The position numbers were made by a program, and so were the translations under genes. Below, piece after piece: positions 35,349 through 42,744 of a DNA stretch of 64,000 nucleotides; position 1 is the first letter of the stretch, and every line of letters begins with the position of its first letter. The stretch is from assembly GCA_963747765.1 (NCBI GenBank), contig CAVVGH010000005.1, forward strand, positions 124,001 to 188,000. Reading direction: 5' to 3'. This DNA is from VRUE01 sp963747765 (lineage in GTDB: Bacteria; Actinomycetota; Thermoleophilia; Solirubrobacterales; 70-9). The notes beneath the pieces are model-generated. The model saw nothing but the letters and a program-made list of their open reading frames with translations, searched no databases and was not told where the DNA came from.

Positions 35349-36572
35349 TCAGCGTTTGGGTACCAGGGCGATCAGCGAGAAGTAGCCGATCAGGTAGAGG
35401 CGGCGCCCGTCGGAGACGACCGGCGTGTAGCCGGCCTGGCCGATCTCGAAGGTCTTCTTGCCGGTGCGCACGTCGATGCCGACCGTCTTCATCGTCTTGA
35501 AGCTCGAGGTGTAGGCGGTGTGGCCGACCACCACGGCGGTGCCGGGCACAGGCCCGCCCACCTGGTAGCTCCAGCGAGGCTTGCCGGTGCGCGCGTCGAG
35601 GGCGAAGAAGCGACCGTTTTCGGAGCCGATGTAGATGCTCGGCGGAGTGCCCGGCACCCGCGCCACGGCGGGCGAGCCGTAGACCGGCCCGCCGGTTGCG
35701 AAGGTCCAGTCGACCTTGCCCGTCTTTTCGTCGAGGGCGAAGACGGTGCCGTCGTCGCGGGCGGCGTAGACGCGCCCGAAGCCGACCGCCGGCGAGGAGA
35801 AGAAACCGCCCTCGCCAAACGGCGGCATCTTGGTCGTGTTGGTTCGCCAGACCGGCTTGCCGGTGCTCGCTTCGAGGGCGAACAGCGACCCCTCGTAGTC
35901 GGCGACGAACAGGTGGCCGTCGTGGAAGCTCGGGCTGGCTTTGATCGCGCCGGGCGAGTCGAAGCGCCAGCGGATGCTGCCGTCGGAGGTGCGCAGGGCG
36001 ACGACCTCGGTGGTGTCGGTGCCCAGGTAGAGCGTTTCCCCGATCGCGAGCGGTGAGGATTCGAGGTGGGCGTGGAGCACTCGCTTCCAGACAAGCTTGC
36101 CGGTTTCGGCGTCGCCGGCGACGATCGTCCCACCCAGGAAGGCCCCGAAGATGCGTCCCCGGTGGTAGACGGGCGCGGTGACGAAGGTCGGCTTGCCGTG
36201 GTTGCGATGCCGATTCAGTTCCCAAAGCACCTTGCGATCGCTGAGCCGCACCGCCTTGCCGTTGCCGAACTTGTTGATCAGGTAGGCGACCCCATTGGCG
36301 ACCGCCGGTGGGAACTCGATCAGCCCGTGCGTGTCGACCGACCACGCTTCCTTCAGCGGTGGGTCGAGTGCCCGCCCGTCGTCCGGCAGGTAGTGCGTTC
36401 GCTCTGGCACCCGCCCGAAGAGCGGCCAATCGATCAGCGGCCGCGAGGTCCCCGCTTCGTCGCCCGCGCCCGCTCCGCCGCCGCAGCCGCCGAGCCCGAG
36501 CGCCGTCGCGGCGGCGAGCAGGCACAACCCCAGCGCGATGGCGGCGCGGCGCGGTCTGGCGGCGGCCTGCAT
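35349..36572 (-). CDS. Lipoprotein with PQQ-like beta-propeller
   Basis: 407 residues. The N-terminus is basic and hydrophobic, ending in a lipobox, LGLGGC, so the protein is probably lipid-anchored. At least six PQQ-type blades follow with the tryptophan-docking pattern AxTGKxxW (GDAETGKLVWKR, LEASTGKPVWRT, LDEKTGKVDWTF, LDARTGKPRWSY). The blades resemble BamB and PQQ dehydrogenases but lack PQQ-binding catalytic residues that I can identify. A scaffold or binding role at the cell surface is inferred. Divergent from the next gene with 64 bp between starts. Confidence 0.85.
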   Translation of the reverse strand: MQAAARPRRAAIALGLCLLAAATALGLGGCGGGAGAGDEAGTSRPLIDWPLFGRVPERTHYLPDDGRALDPPLKEAWSVDTHGLIEFPPAVANGVAYLINKFGNGKAVRLSDRKVLWELNRHRNHGKPTFVTAPVYHRGRIFGAFLGGTIVAGDAETGKLVWKRVLHAHLESSPLAIGETLYLGTDTTEVVALRTSDGSIRWRFDSPGAIKASPSFHDGHLFVADYEGSLFALEASTGKPVWRTNTTKMPPFGEGGFFSSPAVGFGRVYAARDDGTVFALDEKTGKVDWTFATGGPVYGSPAVARVPGTPPSIYIGSENGRFFALDARTGKPRWSYQVGGPVPGTAVVVGHTAYTSSFKTMKTVGIDVRTGKKTFEIGQAGYTPVVSDGRRLYLIGYFSLIALVPKR

Positions 36573-36636
36573 CTGAGCAGGATCGCAGAGCGGATGTGGC
36601 AGCCAGCCCGCTCGGGACCCGTTAGGTTGGCCACTG

Positions 36637-37836
36637 ATGTGGCATCGCGCTGATCGACCACTGGGTATCGCGCCCGCGACGGTGCTCGACTACCGCGAGC
36701 TCGCCCGGCGGCGGTTGCCCCGCCAGCTGTTCGACTACGTCGACGGCGGCGCCTATGAGGAGCGCACGATGCGCGCCAACACGGCCGACCTCGAGCGGCT
36801 GCTCCTGCGCCAGGTGGTGATGCGCGACGTGTCCGAGCGCGACCCGGCGGTGGAGCTGCTGGGCCAGCGGCTTGCCCTGCCGGTCGTCCTCGGCCCGGTG
36901 GGTCTCGCCGGAATGCTCTCCCCCCGCGCCGAGGTGCAGGCCGCGCGCGCCGCGGAGGCCGCGGGAGTGCCGTTCGTCGAGTCGACCGTCTCGATCTGCG
37001 GTGTCGAGGAGGTCGCGGGGTCCACCGCCACCCCGCCCTGGTTTCAGCTCTATGTGATGCGCGACCGCGGTTACACCGAGCAGCTGATGGCCCGCGCTGA
37101 GGCGGTCGGCTGCCCGGTTCTGGTGCTCACCGTCGACCTCGCCGTGGTCGGTGCGCGTCACCGCGACACGCGCAACGCGGTGGTCGGCGAGGGCCTGCCG
37201 GCCAGGGCCAGGATGCGCCGCGCGTTTGACCTGCTCTCCCATCCTCGCTGGGTCCGCAACGTGGCGCTCGGCGGGAAACCGCTCATCTTCGGCAACCTGG
37301 AGGACGCGGTCCCCGGCGCCCGCACTCCGGCCGCCTTCCGCGACTGGGTCGACGCCCAGTTCGACCCGAGCGTCACCTGGGAGGACATCGCCTGGGTGAG
37401 GGAGAACTGGGGCGGCCGCCTCCTGGTGAAGGGCGTCCTCGACCCGGCGGACGCCGGTCGCGCGGCGGACATCGGGGTCGACGGCATCGTCGTGTCGAAC
37501 CACGGCGGTCGCCAGCTCGACTCGGTGCCCTCGACGGTGCGAGCCCTGCCGGAGGTGGTGGACGCGGTCGGCGATCGGGTCGAGGTGCTCGTCGACGGCG
37601 GCGTGCGCACCGGGCTCGACGTGTTCAAGATGGTTGCCCTGGGCGCCAGGGCGGTGCTGGTGGGGCGCGCCTGGGCCTGGGCGGCCGCCGCGTGCGGCGA
37701 AGCGGGCGTGCGCCACGTCCTCGACGTCCTGGCGGCCGATCTCGACGTCGCGCTCGCCCTCACCGGCCACACCTCGCTCGCCGCGGTCGACCGCTCCGCG
37801 CTCCACGCGGCGGCTGCGGAGCTCAGCTCGAGCTAG
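36637..37836 (+). CDS. FMN-dependent alpha-hydroxy-acid oxidase/dehydrogenase (LldD/glycolate oxidase family)
   Basis: 399 residues of TIM-barrel fold. LFDYVDGGAYEERTMRANT near the start and PVVLGPVGLAGM bind FMN. WFQLYVMRDRG and the catalytic motif SNHGGRQLD (proton-abstracting His, substrate-binding Arg) follow, then VLVDGGVRTGLDVFKMVALGARAVLVGRAW for FMN phosphate. It oxidises L-lactate, glycolate or a related 2-hydroxy acid; substrate not decided. The 3' end overlaps the convergent hydrolase gene by 14 bp. Confidence 0.92.
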   Translation: MWHRADRPLGIAPATVLDYRELARRRLPRQLFDYVDGGAYEERTMRANTADLERLLLRQVVMRDVSERDPAVELLGQRLALPVVLGPVGLAGMLSPRAEVQAARAAEAAGVPFVESTVSICGVEEVAGSTATPPWFQLYVMRDRGYTEQLMARAEAVGCPVLVLTVDLAVVGARHRDTRNAVVGEGLPARARMRRAFDLLSHPRWVRNVALGGKPLIFGNLEDAVPGARTPAAFRDWVDAQFDPSVTWEDIAWVRENWGGRLLVKGVLDPADAGRAADIGVDGIVVSNHGGRQLDSVPSTVRALPEVVDAVGDRVEVLVDGGVRTGLDVFKMVALGARAVLVGRAWAWAAAACGEAGVRHVLDVLAADLDVALALTGHTSLAAVDRSALHAAAAELSSS

Positions 37837-38716
37837 AGCCGCTGGCCAGCGCCAGCGCCCGGTCCAGGGCGGCGGAGATCGACTCGGGTTGTTCGATCTG
37901 CGGGTAATGGCCGGCATCGGGGAGCTCGATTGCCTCCACGCCCGGGCGCAGGTCGCGAAGCCCGTCGAGGACCGCCGGGCGGGCGACCGGGTCTCGCAGG
38001 CCCCAGGCGAGGGTGAGCGGCCCTGGCCAGTCTCGGATCGCGCCGTGCCAGCGCTCGGTGAGGATTTCGCGCTCGTCCATGTAATGGATCGTCTTGTGGG
38101 CGATTCGCTGGCCGCCGTTGTGGGCGATCAGCGACCACTGGTCGGCGGCCTCCGCGGCGCTCAGTGGGTGCTGGGGCGAGAAGATCCGGCCGAACTGGGC
38201 GCGGAAAGTCCGCTCGCTCGTCAGCCGCGCGAACAGCGGACCGAACCGGCTGCGCAGCATGTGCTGGCCGATCGTCGGCTTGGCGAGGTGGAGAAGCATG
38301 CTGCCGTTGAACAGCAGGGCTCCGGTCAGGCGCATGTCGAGCTCGCCCTCGAGGTCCCGCGCCATCAGCTCGGTGGTGACCGAGGTGCCCATGTCGTGCG
38401 CGACGACGAAGACCGGCGGCGAGCCCGCCCGCCGGACCAACTCCTCGGCGGCGTCGGCCTGCCAGGCGAGCGTGTAGAGGTGGTCGCGCGGCTTCTCGGA
38501 GAGGCCGAAGCCGAGGAAGTCGAAGGCCAGCGTGGCCTCTCCGGAGCGCAGCGCGAAGAGCTCGCGCCAGTCGTAGGAGCTGGAAGGGAAGCCGTGCAGG
38601 AAGAGCAGCAGGGGACCGTCGGTGCCCCCCTCCCGGCGGTGGACGTAGAGCCGGCGGCCAAGGATGTCCTCGGCCGTCCCGGCACGGCGCCATCGCTCGA
38701 CCCGGTCAGTCAGCAC
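37823..38716 (-). CDS. Alpha/beta hydrolase, haloalkane dehalogenase/epoxide hydrolase-like
   Basis: 297 residues. Oxyanion-hole motif LHGFPSSSYDW, nucleophile D108 in VAHDMGTS (Asp, not Ser), and a C-terminal DAGHYPQIEQPE with the catalytic His. An Asp nucleophile points to haloalkane or haloacetate dehalogenases and epoxide hydrolases. It is the second dehalogenase-like gene in the window after the type II HAD at 18.0 kb. Substrate unknown. Confidence 0.85.
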   Translation of the reverse strand: MLTDRVERWRRAGTAEDILGRRLYVHRREGGTDGPLLLFLHGFPSSSYDWRELFALRSGEATLAFDFLGFGLSEKPRDHLYTLAWQADAAEELVRRAGSPPVFVVAHDMGTSVTTELMARDLEGELDMRLTGALLFNGSMLLHLAKPTIGQHMLRSRFGPLFARLTSERTFRAQFGRIFSPQHPLSAAEAADQWSLIAHNGGQRIAHKTIHYMDEREILTERWHGAIRDWPGPLTLAWGLRDPVARPAVLDGLRDLRPGVEAIELPDAGHYPQIEQPESISAALDRALALASGSSSS

Positions 38717-38870
38717 GGTGCCCGTGAGCCTTTCACAGACCCCTCTCGCCGGTCCGGTCGCGCCGATGAAACGCTTCGGACGTTGACCCGGTCAGAGCAT
38801 GGTCAAAGTCGGAGGCGTTTGCGGACGGGATGGCCTGCGGCTCCAACCCCGGCCCTTTAGTATCTGCTGC

Positions 38871-39395
38871 ATGGGGATGGTCCGAACGGTCTCGTTGATC
38901 GCCGCGGTGCTCGGCGTGGCGCTCGTCCTGGCGGCGTGCGGCGGCAAGACCGGTGGGACGACGACCAATCCCACCGAAGCCGCTCCCCGGGCCACGACCG
39001 AGACCGGGGAGGCAACCGGCGAGAAGGAGCAGACCACCACCGAGAAGACCTCGCCGGAGAAGGCTGCCCCCGCCGAAAAGACGACCACGAAGGAAGAAGC
39101 CGGTGGCAAGGCGAACCCGGCGGTGAAACAGGGCGAACAGGTCTTCGCGGCAAATGGATGTGGCAGCTGCCACACGCTCGCCGCGGCCGGCGCGGGCGGC
39201 GCCGTCGGGCCCAACCTGGACGAAACGCTGCCCGGCCAGAGCGCCGCCTCGATTCGCGAATCGATCGTCGACCCCAACGCGAAGGTGGCAACGGGCTACA
39301 GCGCCGGGATCATGCCGCCGACCTTCGGGTCCACGCTCTCGAGCTCCGAACTCGAAGCGCTTGTGACCTTCCTCGAGGAAAGCGCCGGGAAGTAG
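38871..39395 (+). CDS. Monoheme cytochrome c lipoprotein
   Basis: About 174 residues from the ATG at 38871 (38877 is an alternative; the frame is open further upstream). A signal peptide ends in lipobox LVLAAC with C23. A long Thr/Glu/Lys/Pro-rich tether (about 25-80) is followed by a class I cytochrome domain with heme motif C97-GSCH and axial methionine in GIMPPTFG. It is probably a membrane-tethered electron carrier of a respiratory chain. A hairpin follows the gene. Confidence 0.88.
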   Translation: MGMVRTVSLIAAVLGVALVLAACGGKTGGTTTNPTEAAPRATTETGEATGEKEQTTTEKTSPEKAAPAEKTTTKEEAGGKANPAVKQGEQVFAANGCGSCHTLAAAGAGGAVGPNLDETLPGQSAASIRESIVDPNAKVATGYSAGIMPPTFGSTLSSSELEALVTFLEESAGK

Positions 39396-39463
39396 CGCCG
39401 CCCTACCCGGCGCGCGAGCACCGCTTCGCCCCTGCCACGCCGGCCACCGTTCCCCTGAGCACC

Positions 39464-39483
39464 GGTACCCCCTGAGGGGTGCC
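39464..39483 (+). terminator. Hairpin after the cytochrome gene
   Basis: GGTACCCC and GGGGTGCC form an 8-bp stem with one G-T pair and loop CTGA. There is no T tract. It precedes composite repeat copy E. Confidence 0.45.
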
Positions 39484-39540
39484 GTCACCCCTGGTCCCTC
39501 GCGTAACGGCCCTCCTCGAGGTCCTCACCACCCGGGCCCT

Positions 39541-39635
39541 GCAAGCCCCACCCCGTTTGCCCTCCACGCCTGCAAGTGGGAGGGCAAACGGGGAGGGGGT
39601 GTCTCTCTCGTCATCGATCCCCGGGCGAGGCGATA
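39541..39635 (-). repeat. Composite intergenic repeat, copy E (short, inverted)
   Basis: Only the hairpin and its flank remain. CCCC(A)CCCCGTTTGCCCTCC pairs with GGAGGGCAAACGGGGAGGGG, with plus-strand loop ACGCCTGCAAGTG. The following TCTCTCTCGTCATCGATC matches the inverted flank in copies C and F. In the element's own orientation the loop is CACTTGCAGGCGT, the same sense as copies A and D. No palindromes are present. It lies between convergent genes. Confidence 0.8.
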
Positions 39636-39639
39636 GGGA

Positions 39640-40032
39640 CTACCCGGCGAGCTCCGCGAGCAGATCGCGGACGCGGCGGTCGATCTCGTCCCGCGTGGCG
39701 CGGACCTCCTCGAGCGGTCGCCCCTTGGGATCGGCGAGGTCCCAGTCCAGGTAGCGCTTGCCGGGGATGTAGGGGCACTCGTCTCCGCAGCCCATCGTCA
39801 CCACGACGTCCGCCCATTCGGCGTCCTCCTGCGTCAGGGCGCGCGGCACGCGGTCGCTCAGGTCGATGCCGATCTCCCGCATTGCCTCGACGACCTCGGG
39901 ATGGACCTGCTCGGCCGGCGTGGTGCCCGCCGAGCGCGCCTCGTGGCGCCCCCCGGCGGCGCGCTCGAAGAGCGCTTTGCTGATCTGCGAGCGGCCGGCG
40001 TTGTGCAGGCAGACGAAAAGCGCGCGTGCCAT
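39640..40032 (-). CDS. arsC: Arsenate reductase, LMW-PTP-like thioredoxin-coupled type
   Basis: 130 residues. P-loop C8-LHNAGR14-S (CX5R) at the N-terminus as in low-molecular-weight phosphatases. C82 and C86 in MGCGDECPYIPG provide the relay cysteines of thioredoxin-type ArsC. DWDLADPKGR carries the general acid Asp. It reduces As(V) to As(III) for export by Acr3. The start overlaps the stop of a 21-codon partial copy of its own 5' end as TGATG. Confidence 0.92.
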   Translation of the reverse strand: MARALFVCLHNAGRSQISKALFERAAGGRHEARSAGTTPAEQVHPEVVEAMREIGIDLSDRVPRALTQEDAEWADVVVTMGCGDECPYIPGKRYLDWDLADPKGRPLEEVRATRDEIDRRVRDLLAELAG

Positions 40033-40097
40033 CAGGCCTGCCGCTCCTCGCGGCCGGCGTTGTGCAGGCAGGCAAAGAGCGAGACCGCGCGTGCCAT
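40032..40097 (-). CDS. 21-residue duplicated 5' fragment of arsC
   Basis: The peptide MARAVSLFACLHNAGREERQA repeats the arsC start (MARALFVCLHNAGR) with two extra residues, then ends with TGA overlapping the arsC ATG. Its own ATG overlaps the stop of the upstream small frame in the same TGATG way. It may be translated but is probably a by-product of a 59-65 bp tandem duplication. Confidence 0.4.
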   Translation of the reverse strand: MARAVSLFACLHNAGREERQA

Positions 40098-40207
40098 CAG
40101 GCCTGTCGCTCCCCGCGGACGAGCTGGTGGGCGGGGGCGCCGCGGCCGATCCTGGCGCCGATCGCCTCGGCGGCGGCGCGACGGGGCAGGTCGGGGCGCT
40201 CGTCCAT
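40097..40207 (-). CDS. 36-residue small ORF upstream of arsC
   Basis: It reads MDERPDLPRRAAAEAIGARI and ends GERQA at a TGA coupled to the next ATG. RRAAAEAIG is like the N-termini of membrane proteins such as aquaporins often found in ars operons, so this could be the fused ends of a deleted gene. Its real status is unknown. Confidence 0.35.
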   Translation of the reverse strand: MDERPDLPRRAAAEAIGARIGRGAPAHQLVRGERQA

Positions 40208-40260
40208 CGCCCGGGACCCTAATCGCCCCCTGCGCAGTCGCGTTTAAAATCTGTGAAACC

Positions 40261-40314
40261 GAGCGATGAGGCTCGCTCCATAACCGCGACCGCGGGTCGC
40301 TGATGGCCTCTACC
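40261..40314 (+). ncRNA. Fluoride riboswitch (crcB motif)
   Basis: GAGCGATGAGGCTCGCTC forms the first stem-loop. It is followed by CATAACCGC, a GACC/GGTC stem and CTGATGGCCTCTACC. The GAGGC in the first loop and GCCTC at the 3' end make the diagnostic pseudoknot; GATGAGGC and CTGATGGCCTCTAC match known fluoride aptamers nearly base for base. A TTTAAAAT box at 40232-40239 is a likely -10. It lies 33 bp before the crcB start and should switch the operon on with fluoride. Confidence 0.95.
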
Positions 40315-40346
40315 ACGTCCACCGACGCTGATAGGAGGCTGGTTGC

Positions 40347-40751
40347 ATGCGACTGCCGCGACATGACCGGCGCGAGCTGGCGGCAATCTTCGCCGGCGGG
40401 GTCGTCGGGGCGTTGGCTCGGGTGGGGCTGGTGCAGGCCGCGCCGCACGGCGCCGGCACGTGGCCCTGGGCCACCTTCCTCGCCAACATGCTCGGCGCTC
40501 TGCTGCTCGGCTACTTCGTCACCCGCCTGCAGGAGCGGCTGCCGCCATCCAGCTATCCGCGGCCCTTCCTTGGCACCGGCCTCTGCGGGGCGCTGACCAC
40601 CTTCGCAACGCTGCAGCTGGAGCTGTTCCAGATGCTCGAAGTCGGCCACCTCGGACTTGCCGTGGCCTACTCCGCCGCCACCCTCGCCGGCGGCTTTGCC
40701 TGCGTCCACCTGGCGACGGTGGTCGTCCGACGGACGAGGATGGCGCGGTGA
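40347..40751 (+). CDS. crcB1: Fluoride channel subunit CrcB/Fluc (first copy)
   Basis: 134 residues with four membrane helices and an AGGAGG at 40333-40338. GGVVGALARVGL, WATFLANMLGALLLGYF (the conserved Asn) and GTGLCGALTTFATLQLE (the TTFST-like motif) define the Fluc family. Fluc dimers are dual-topology; tandem unequal copies usually form heterodimers. The last codons overlap the second copy by 4 bp. It is directly under the fluoride riboswitch. Confidence 0.95.
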   Translation: MRLPRHDRRELAAIFAGGVVGALARVGLVQAAPHGAGTWPWATFLANMLGALLLGYFVTRLQERLPPSSYPRPFLGTGLCGALTTFATLQLELFQMLEVGHLGLAVAYSAATLAGGFACVHLATVVVRRTRMAR

Positions 40752-41113
40752 GCGCGCCTGCCTGGGCCGGCGTTGCCCTGCTCGGCGGCGTCGCGGCACT
40801 CGCCCGCTTCCTGCTCGATGCCGCCCTCTCGGAGCGCCCGGCCGGCCCCTTCCCGGCCGGCACGCTCGCCGTCAACCTGAGCGGTGCCGTCGCCCTTGGC
40901 CTGCTCTCCGGCGCGGCTCTTCACGGCACGGCGCTGACGATCGTCGCCGGCGGGGGGCTCGGCTCCTACACGACCTTCTCGACCTGGATGTTCGAGTCCC
41001 AGCGGCTCGGCGAGGCGGGCCGCGCCGGGATGCTCTGGCTCAACGTGGGCCTCTCGCTGTTCGCCGGTTTGGCCGCCGTGGCCCTCGGTCACTGGCTGGG
41101 AGGAGCGCTGTGA
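40748..41113 (+). CDS. crcB2: Fluoride channel subunit CrcB/Fluc (second copy)
   Basis: 121 residues, four helices. GGVAALARFLLDAAL, FPAGTLAVNLSGAVALGLL and GGGLGSYTTFSTWMFE carry the pore Asn and the TTFSTW motif. Together with the first copy it should form the heterodimeric channel that lets fluoride leave the cell. The stop overlaps the next GTG start (GTGA). Confidence 0.95.
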   Translation: MSAPAWAGVALLGGVAALARFLLDAALSERPAGPFPAGTLAVNLSGAVALGLLSGAALHGTALTIVAGGGLGSYTTFSTWMFESQRLGEAGRAGMLWLNVGLSLFAGLAAVALGHWLGGAL

Positions 41114-42198
41114 GCGAGACGCCGGCCGGCCGCGAAGCCCTCAAGCTGAGCTTCTACTTCGGCGAGCACGACCGCCACGGCGGCCGCTTCCTCTCCGAGG
41201 CGATCCTCGATCTCTTCGGGCGCCGGCGGCTGGCGACCAGCGTCCTGCTGCGCGGCACGGAGGGCTTCGGCGCCGGCCAGCGCCTGCAGACCGATCGCCT
41301 CCTCTCCCTCTCCGAGGATCTGCCCCTGGTGGCGATCGCCGTCGACAGCCGCGAGCGAATCGAAGCCGCCGTGCCGGAGCTGGTCGAGATGGCCGGTGAC
41401 GGCCTGCTCACCCTGGAGCGCGCCCGTTTCGCCACCCCGGCCGGTCGCCGCCCCGAGCACGAGCCCCACCAGGAGGTGAAACTGACCGTGTACCTGGGTC
41501 GGCGGAGTGGGCTGGGCCGCACCCCGGCCCACGTCGGCGTCGTCGAGACCCTTCACCGCCACGGCGTCGCCGGCGCCACCGTCCTGCTTGGCGTCGACGG
41601 CACCGCGCGCGGGCAGCGGCAGCGAGCTCGCTTCTTCGCGGCCAACGCCGCCGTCCCGGCGATGGTCATCGCGGTCGGCGAGCGGGAGCGAATCTCAGTC
41701 GCCCTCGCCGAGCTGTACGAGTCGCTCGAGCAGCCGCTCGCCACGCTTGAGTCGATCCGGGTCTGCAAGCACGACGGTCGCAGCCTGGCGCGGCCGCGCT
41801 CGCTGCCCGACACGGACGGCGCCGGGCTTGGCGTCTGGACGAAGCTGACCGTCTACTGCTCGGAGCGCTCCGAGCACCGGGGCAGCGCCCTGCACCTGGA
41901 GCTGATCCGGCGCCTGCGCGAAGAGGGCGCGACGGGCGCGACGGCGCTGCGCGGCGTCTGGGGCTACCACGGTGACCACGCGCCCCACGGCGACCGGCTG
42001 CTGGCGTTGCGCCGCCACGTCCCGATCGTCACCGTCCTCATCGACACCCCGTCGCGTGCCGCGCGTTGGTTCGAGATCGTCGACGAGGTGACCGAGGAGA
42101 CGGGCCTCGTCACCTCCGAGACGGTTCCCGCGCTGCGGATCAGCGGCCCCGGCGGCCATCTCGAGGGCGGTTTGCGGCTCGCCAGACCGCTGCCGTAG
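41110..42198 (+). CDS. Triple DUF190-domain protein of the fluoride operon
   Basis: 362 residues. Three consecutive DUF190 (PII-like) domains begin LKLSFYFGEHDRHGGRFLSE (about residue 11), VKLTVYLGRRSGLGRTPAHV (about 125) and TKLTVYCSERSEHRGSALHL (about 240). Each has a VLLRG/ATVLLGVDG/ATALRGVWG strand after its second helix and a PLVAIAVD/PAMVIAVG/PIVTVLID strand. DUF190 proteins commonly accompany crcB, usually as one short domain. A signalling or channel-regulating role is inferred from the PII-like fold. Coupled to crcB2 by overlap. Confidence 0.88.
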   Translation: MSETPAGREALKLSFYFGEHDRHGGRFLSEAILDLFGRRRLATSVLLRGTEGFGAGQRLQTDRLLSLSEDLPLVAIAVDSRERIEAAVPELVEMAGDGLLTLERARFATPAGRRPEHEPHQEVKLTVYLGRRSGLGRTPAHVGVVETLHRHGVAGATVLLGVDGTARGQRQRARFFAANAAVPAMVIAVGERERISVALAELYESLEQPLATLESIRVCKHDGRSLARPRSLPDTDGAGLGVWTKLTVYCSERSEHRGSALHLELIRRLREEGATGATALRGVWGYHGDHAPHGDRLLALRRHVPIVTVLIDTPSRAARWFEIVDEVTEETGLVTSETVPALRISGPGGHLEGGLRLARPLP

Positions 42199-42253
42199 CC
42201 GCGCTCCGCTGGGTCGAACCGGCCGGATGTCGATCCAGCGAGCACAAACTGGC

Positions 42254-42293
42254 TGAGGACCACCATGGCTGAGAACCACCATGGCCGAGGACC
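42254..42293 (+). repeat. Short tandem repeat ACCACCATGGCTGAGA
   Basis: GAGGACCACCATGGCTGAGAACCACCATGGCCGAGGACCGCC, here split as two 16-bp units, follows the DUF190 gene. It contains two ATGs but leads into no recognisable protein before the hairpin. Confidence 0.5.
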
Positions 42294-42328
42294 GCCAGCG
42301 CCCCAGCCCCTTCACCCCCCCTCCTCCT

Positions 42329-42387
42329 CCCCCGAACTGCATCAACTTCCCTATCTGCCAGATAGGGAAGTTGATGCAGTTCGGGGG
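42329..42387 (+). terminator. 28-bp perfect hairpin with 3-nt loop
   Basis: 42329-42356 (CCCCCGAACTGCATCAACTT...) pairs without mismatch with 42360-42387 around GCC, then TTT. It follows the fluoride operon and probably ends its transcript. The stem centre (ATCAACTTCCCTATCT) is far less GC-rich than its surroundings. Confidence 0.75.
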
Positions 42388-42498
42388 TTTGGGCTTCCGG
42401 TGCACCTTACTCGAACCTCAGAGGTGCGAAAGGCGCGCCGCAAGACTTCCGGGATGGCGGGGGAGACGGCGAGGGATCGGTGCAGGACTCAGCGACGC

Positions 42499-42642
42499 GG
42501 AGCACCATGGGGCGAAGCTCTCGCAGGACCCAGCGGAGCACCGCGGCGCGAAGCTCTCGCAGCACCCAGCGGAGCGCCATGGGGCGAAGCTCCCGCAGCA
42601 CCCAGCGGAGCGCCATGGGGCGAAGCTCCCGCAGCACCCAGC
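42499..42642 (+). repeat. 36-bp tandem repeat, 4 copies, upstream of the YhaM-like gene
   Basis: Units start with GGAGCRCCATGGGGCGAAGC at 42499, 42535, 42571 and 42607, plus a partial unit at 42643. The period is 12 codons and the plus frame stays open through the array into the next gene, so a longer product from an upstream start cannot be excluded. The protein homology starts only at 42745. Confidence 0.92.
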
Positions 42643-42744
42643 GGAGCGCTGCTGGCCGCCTCACAGGCGTGGTTCAGGGCGCGGAACGCGCTCGCTCGCG
42701 AGGCAATCTTCACCGTCCGCCGGTGCCTCTACCGTGGATTACAG

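Noticed and set aside
40657..41109. Upstream extension of the DUF190 frame
   Set aside because: It is an alternate frame of the crcB genes; the GTG at 41110 overlapping the crcB2 stop begins the domain homology.
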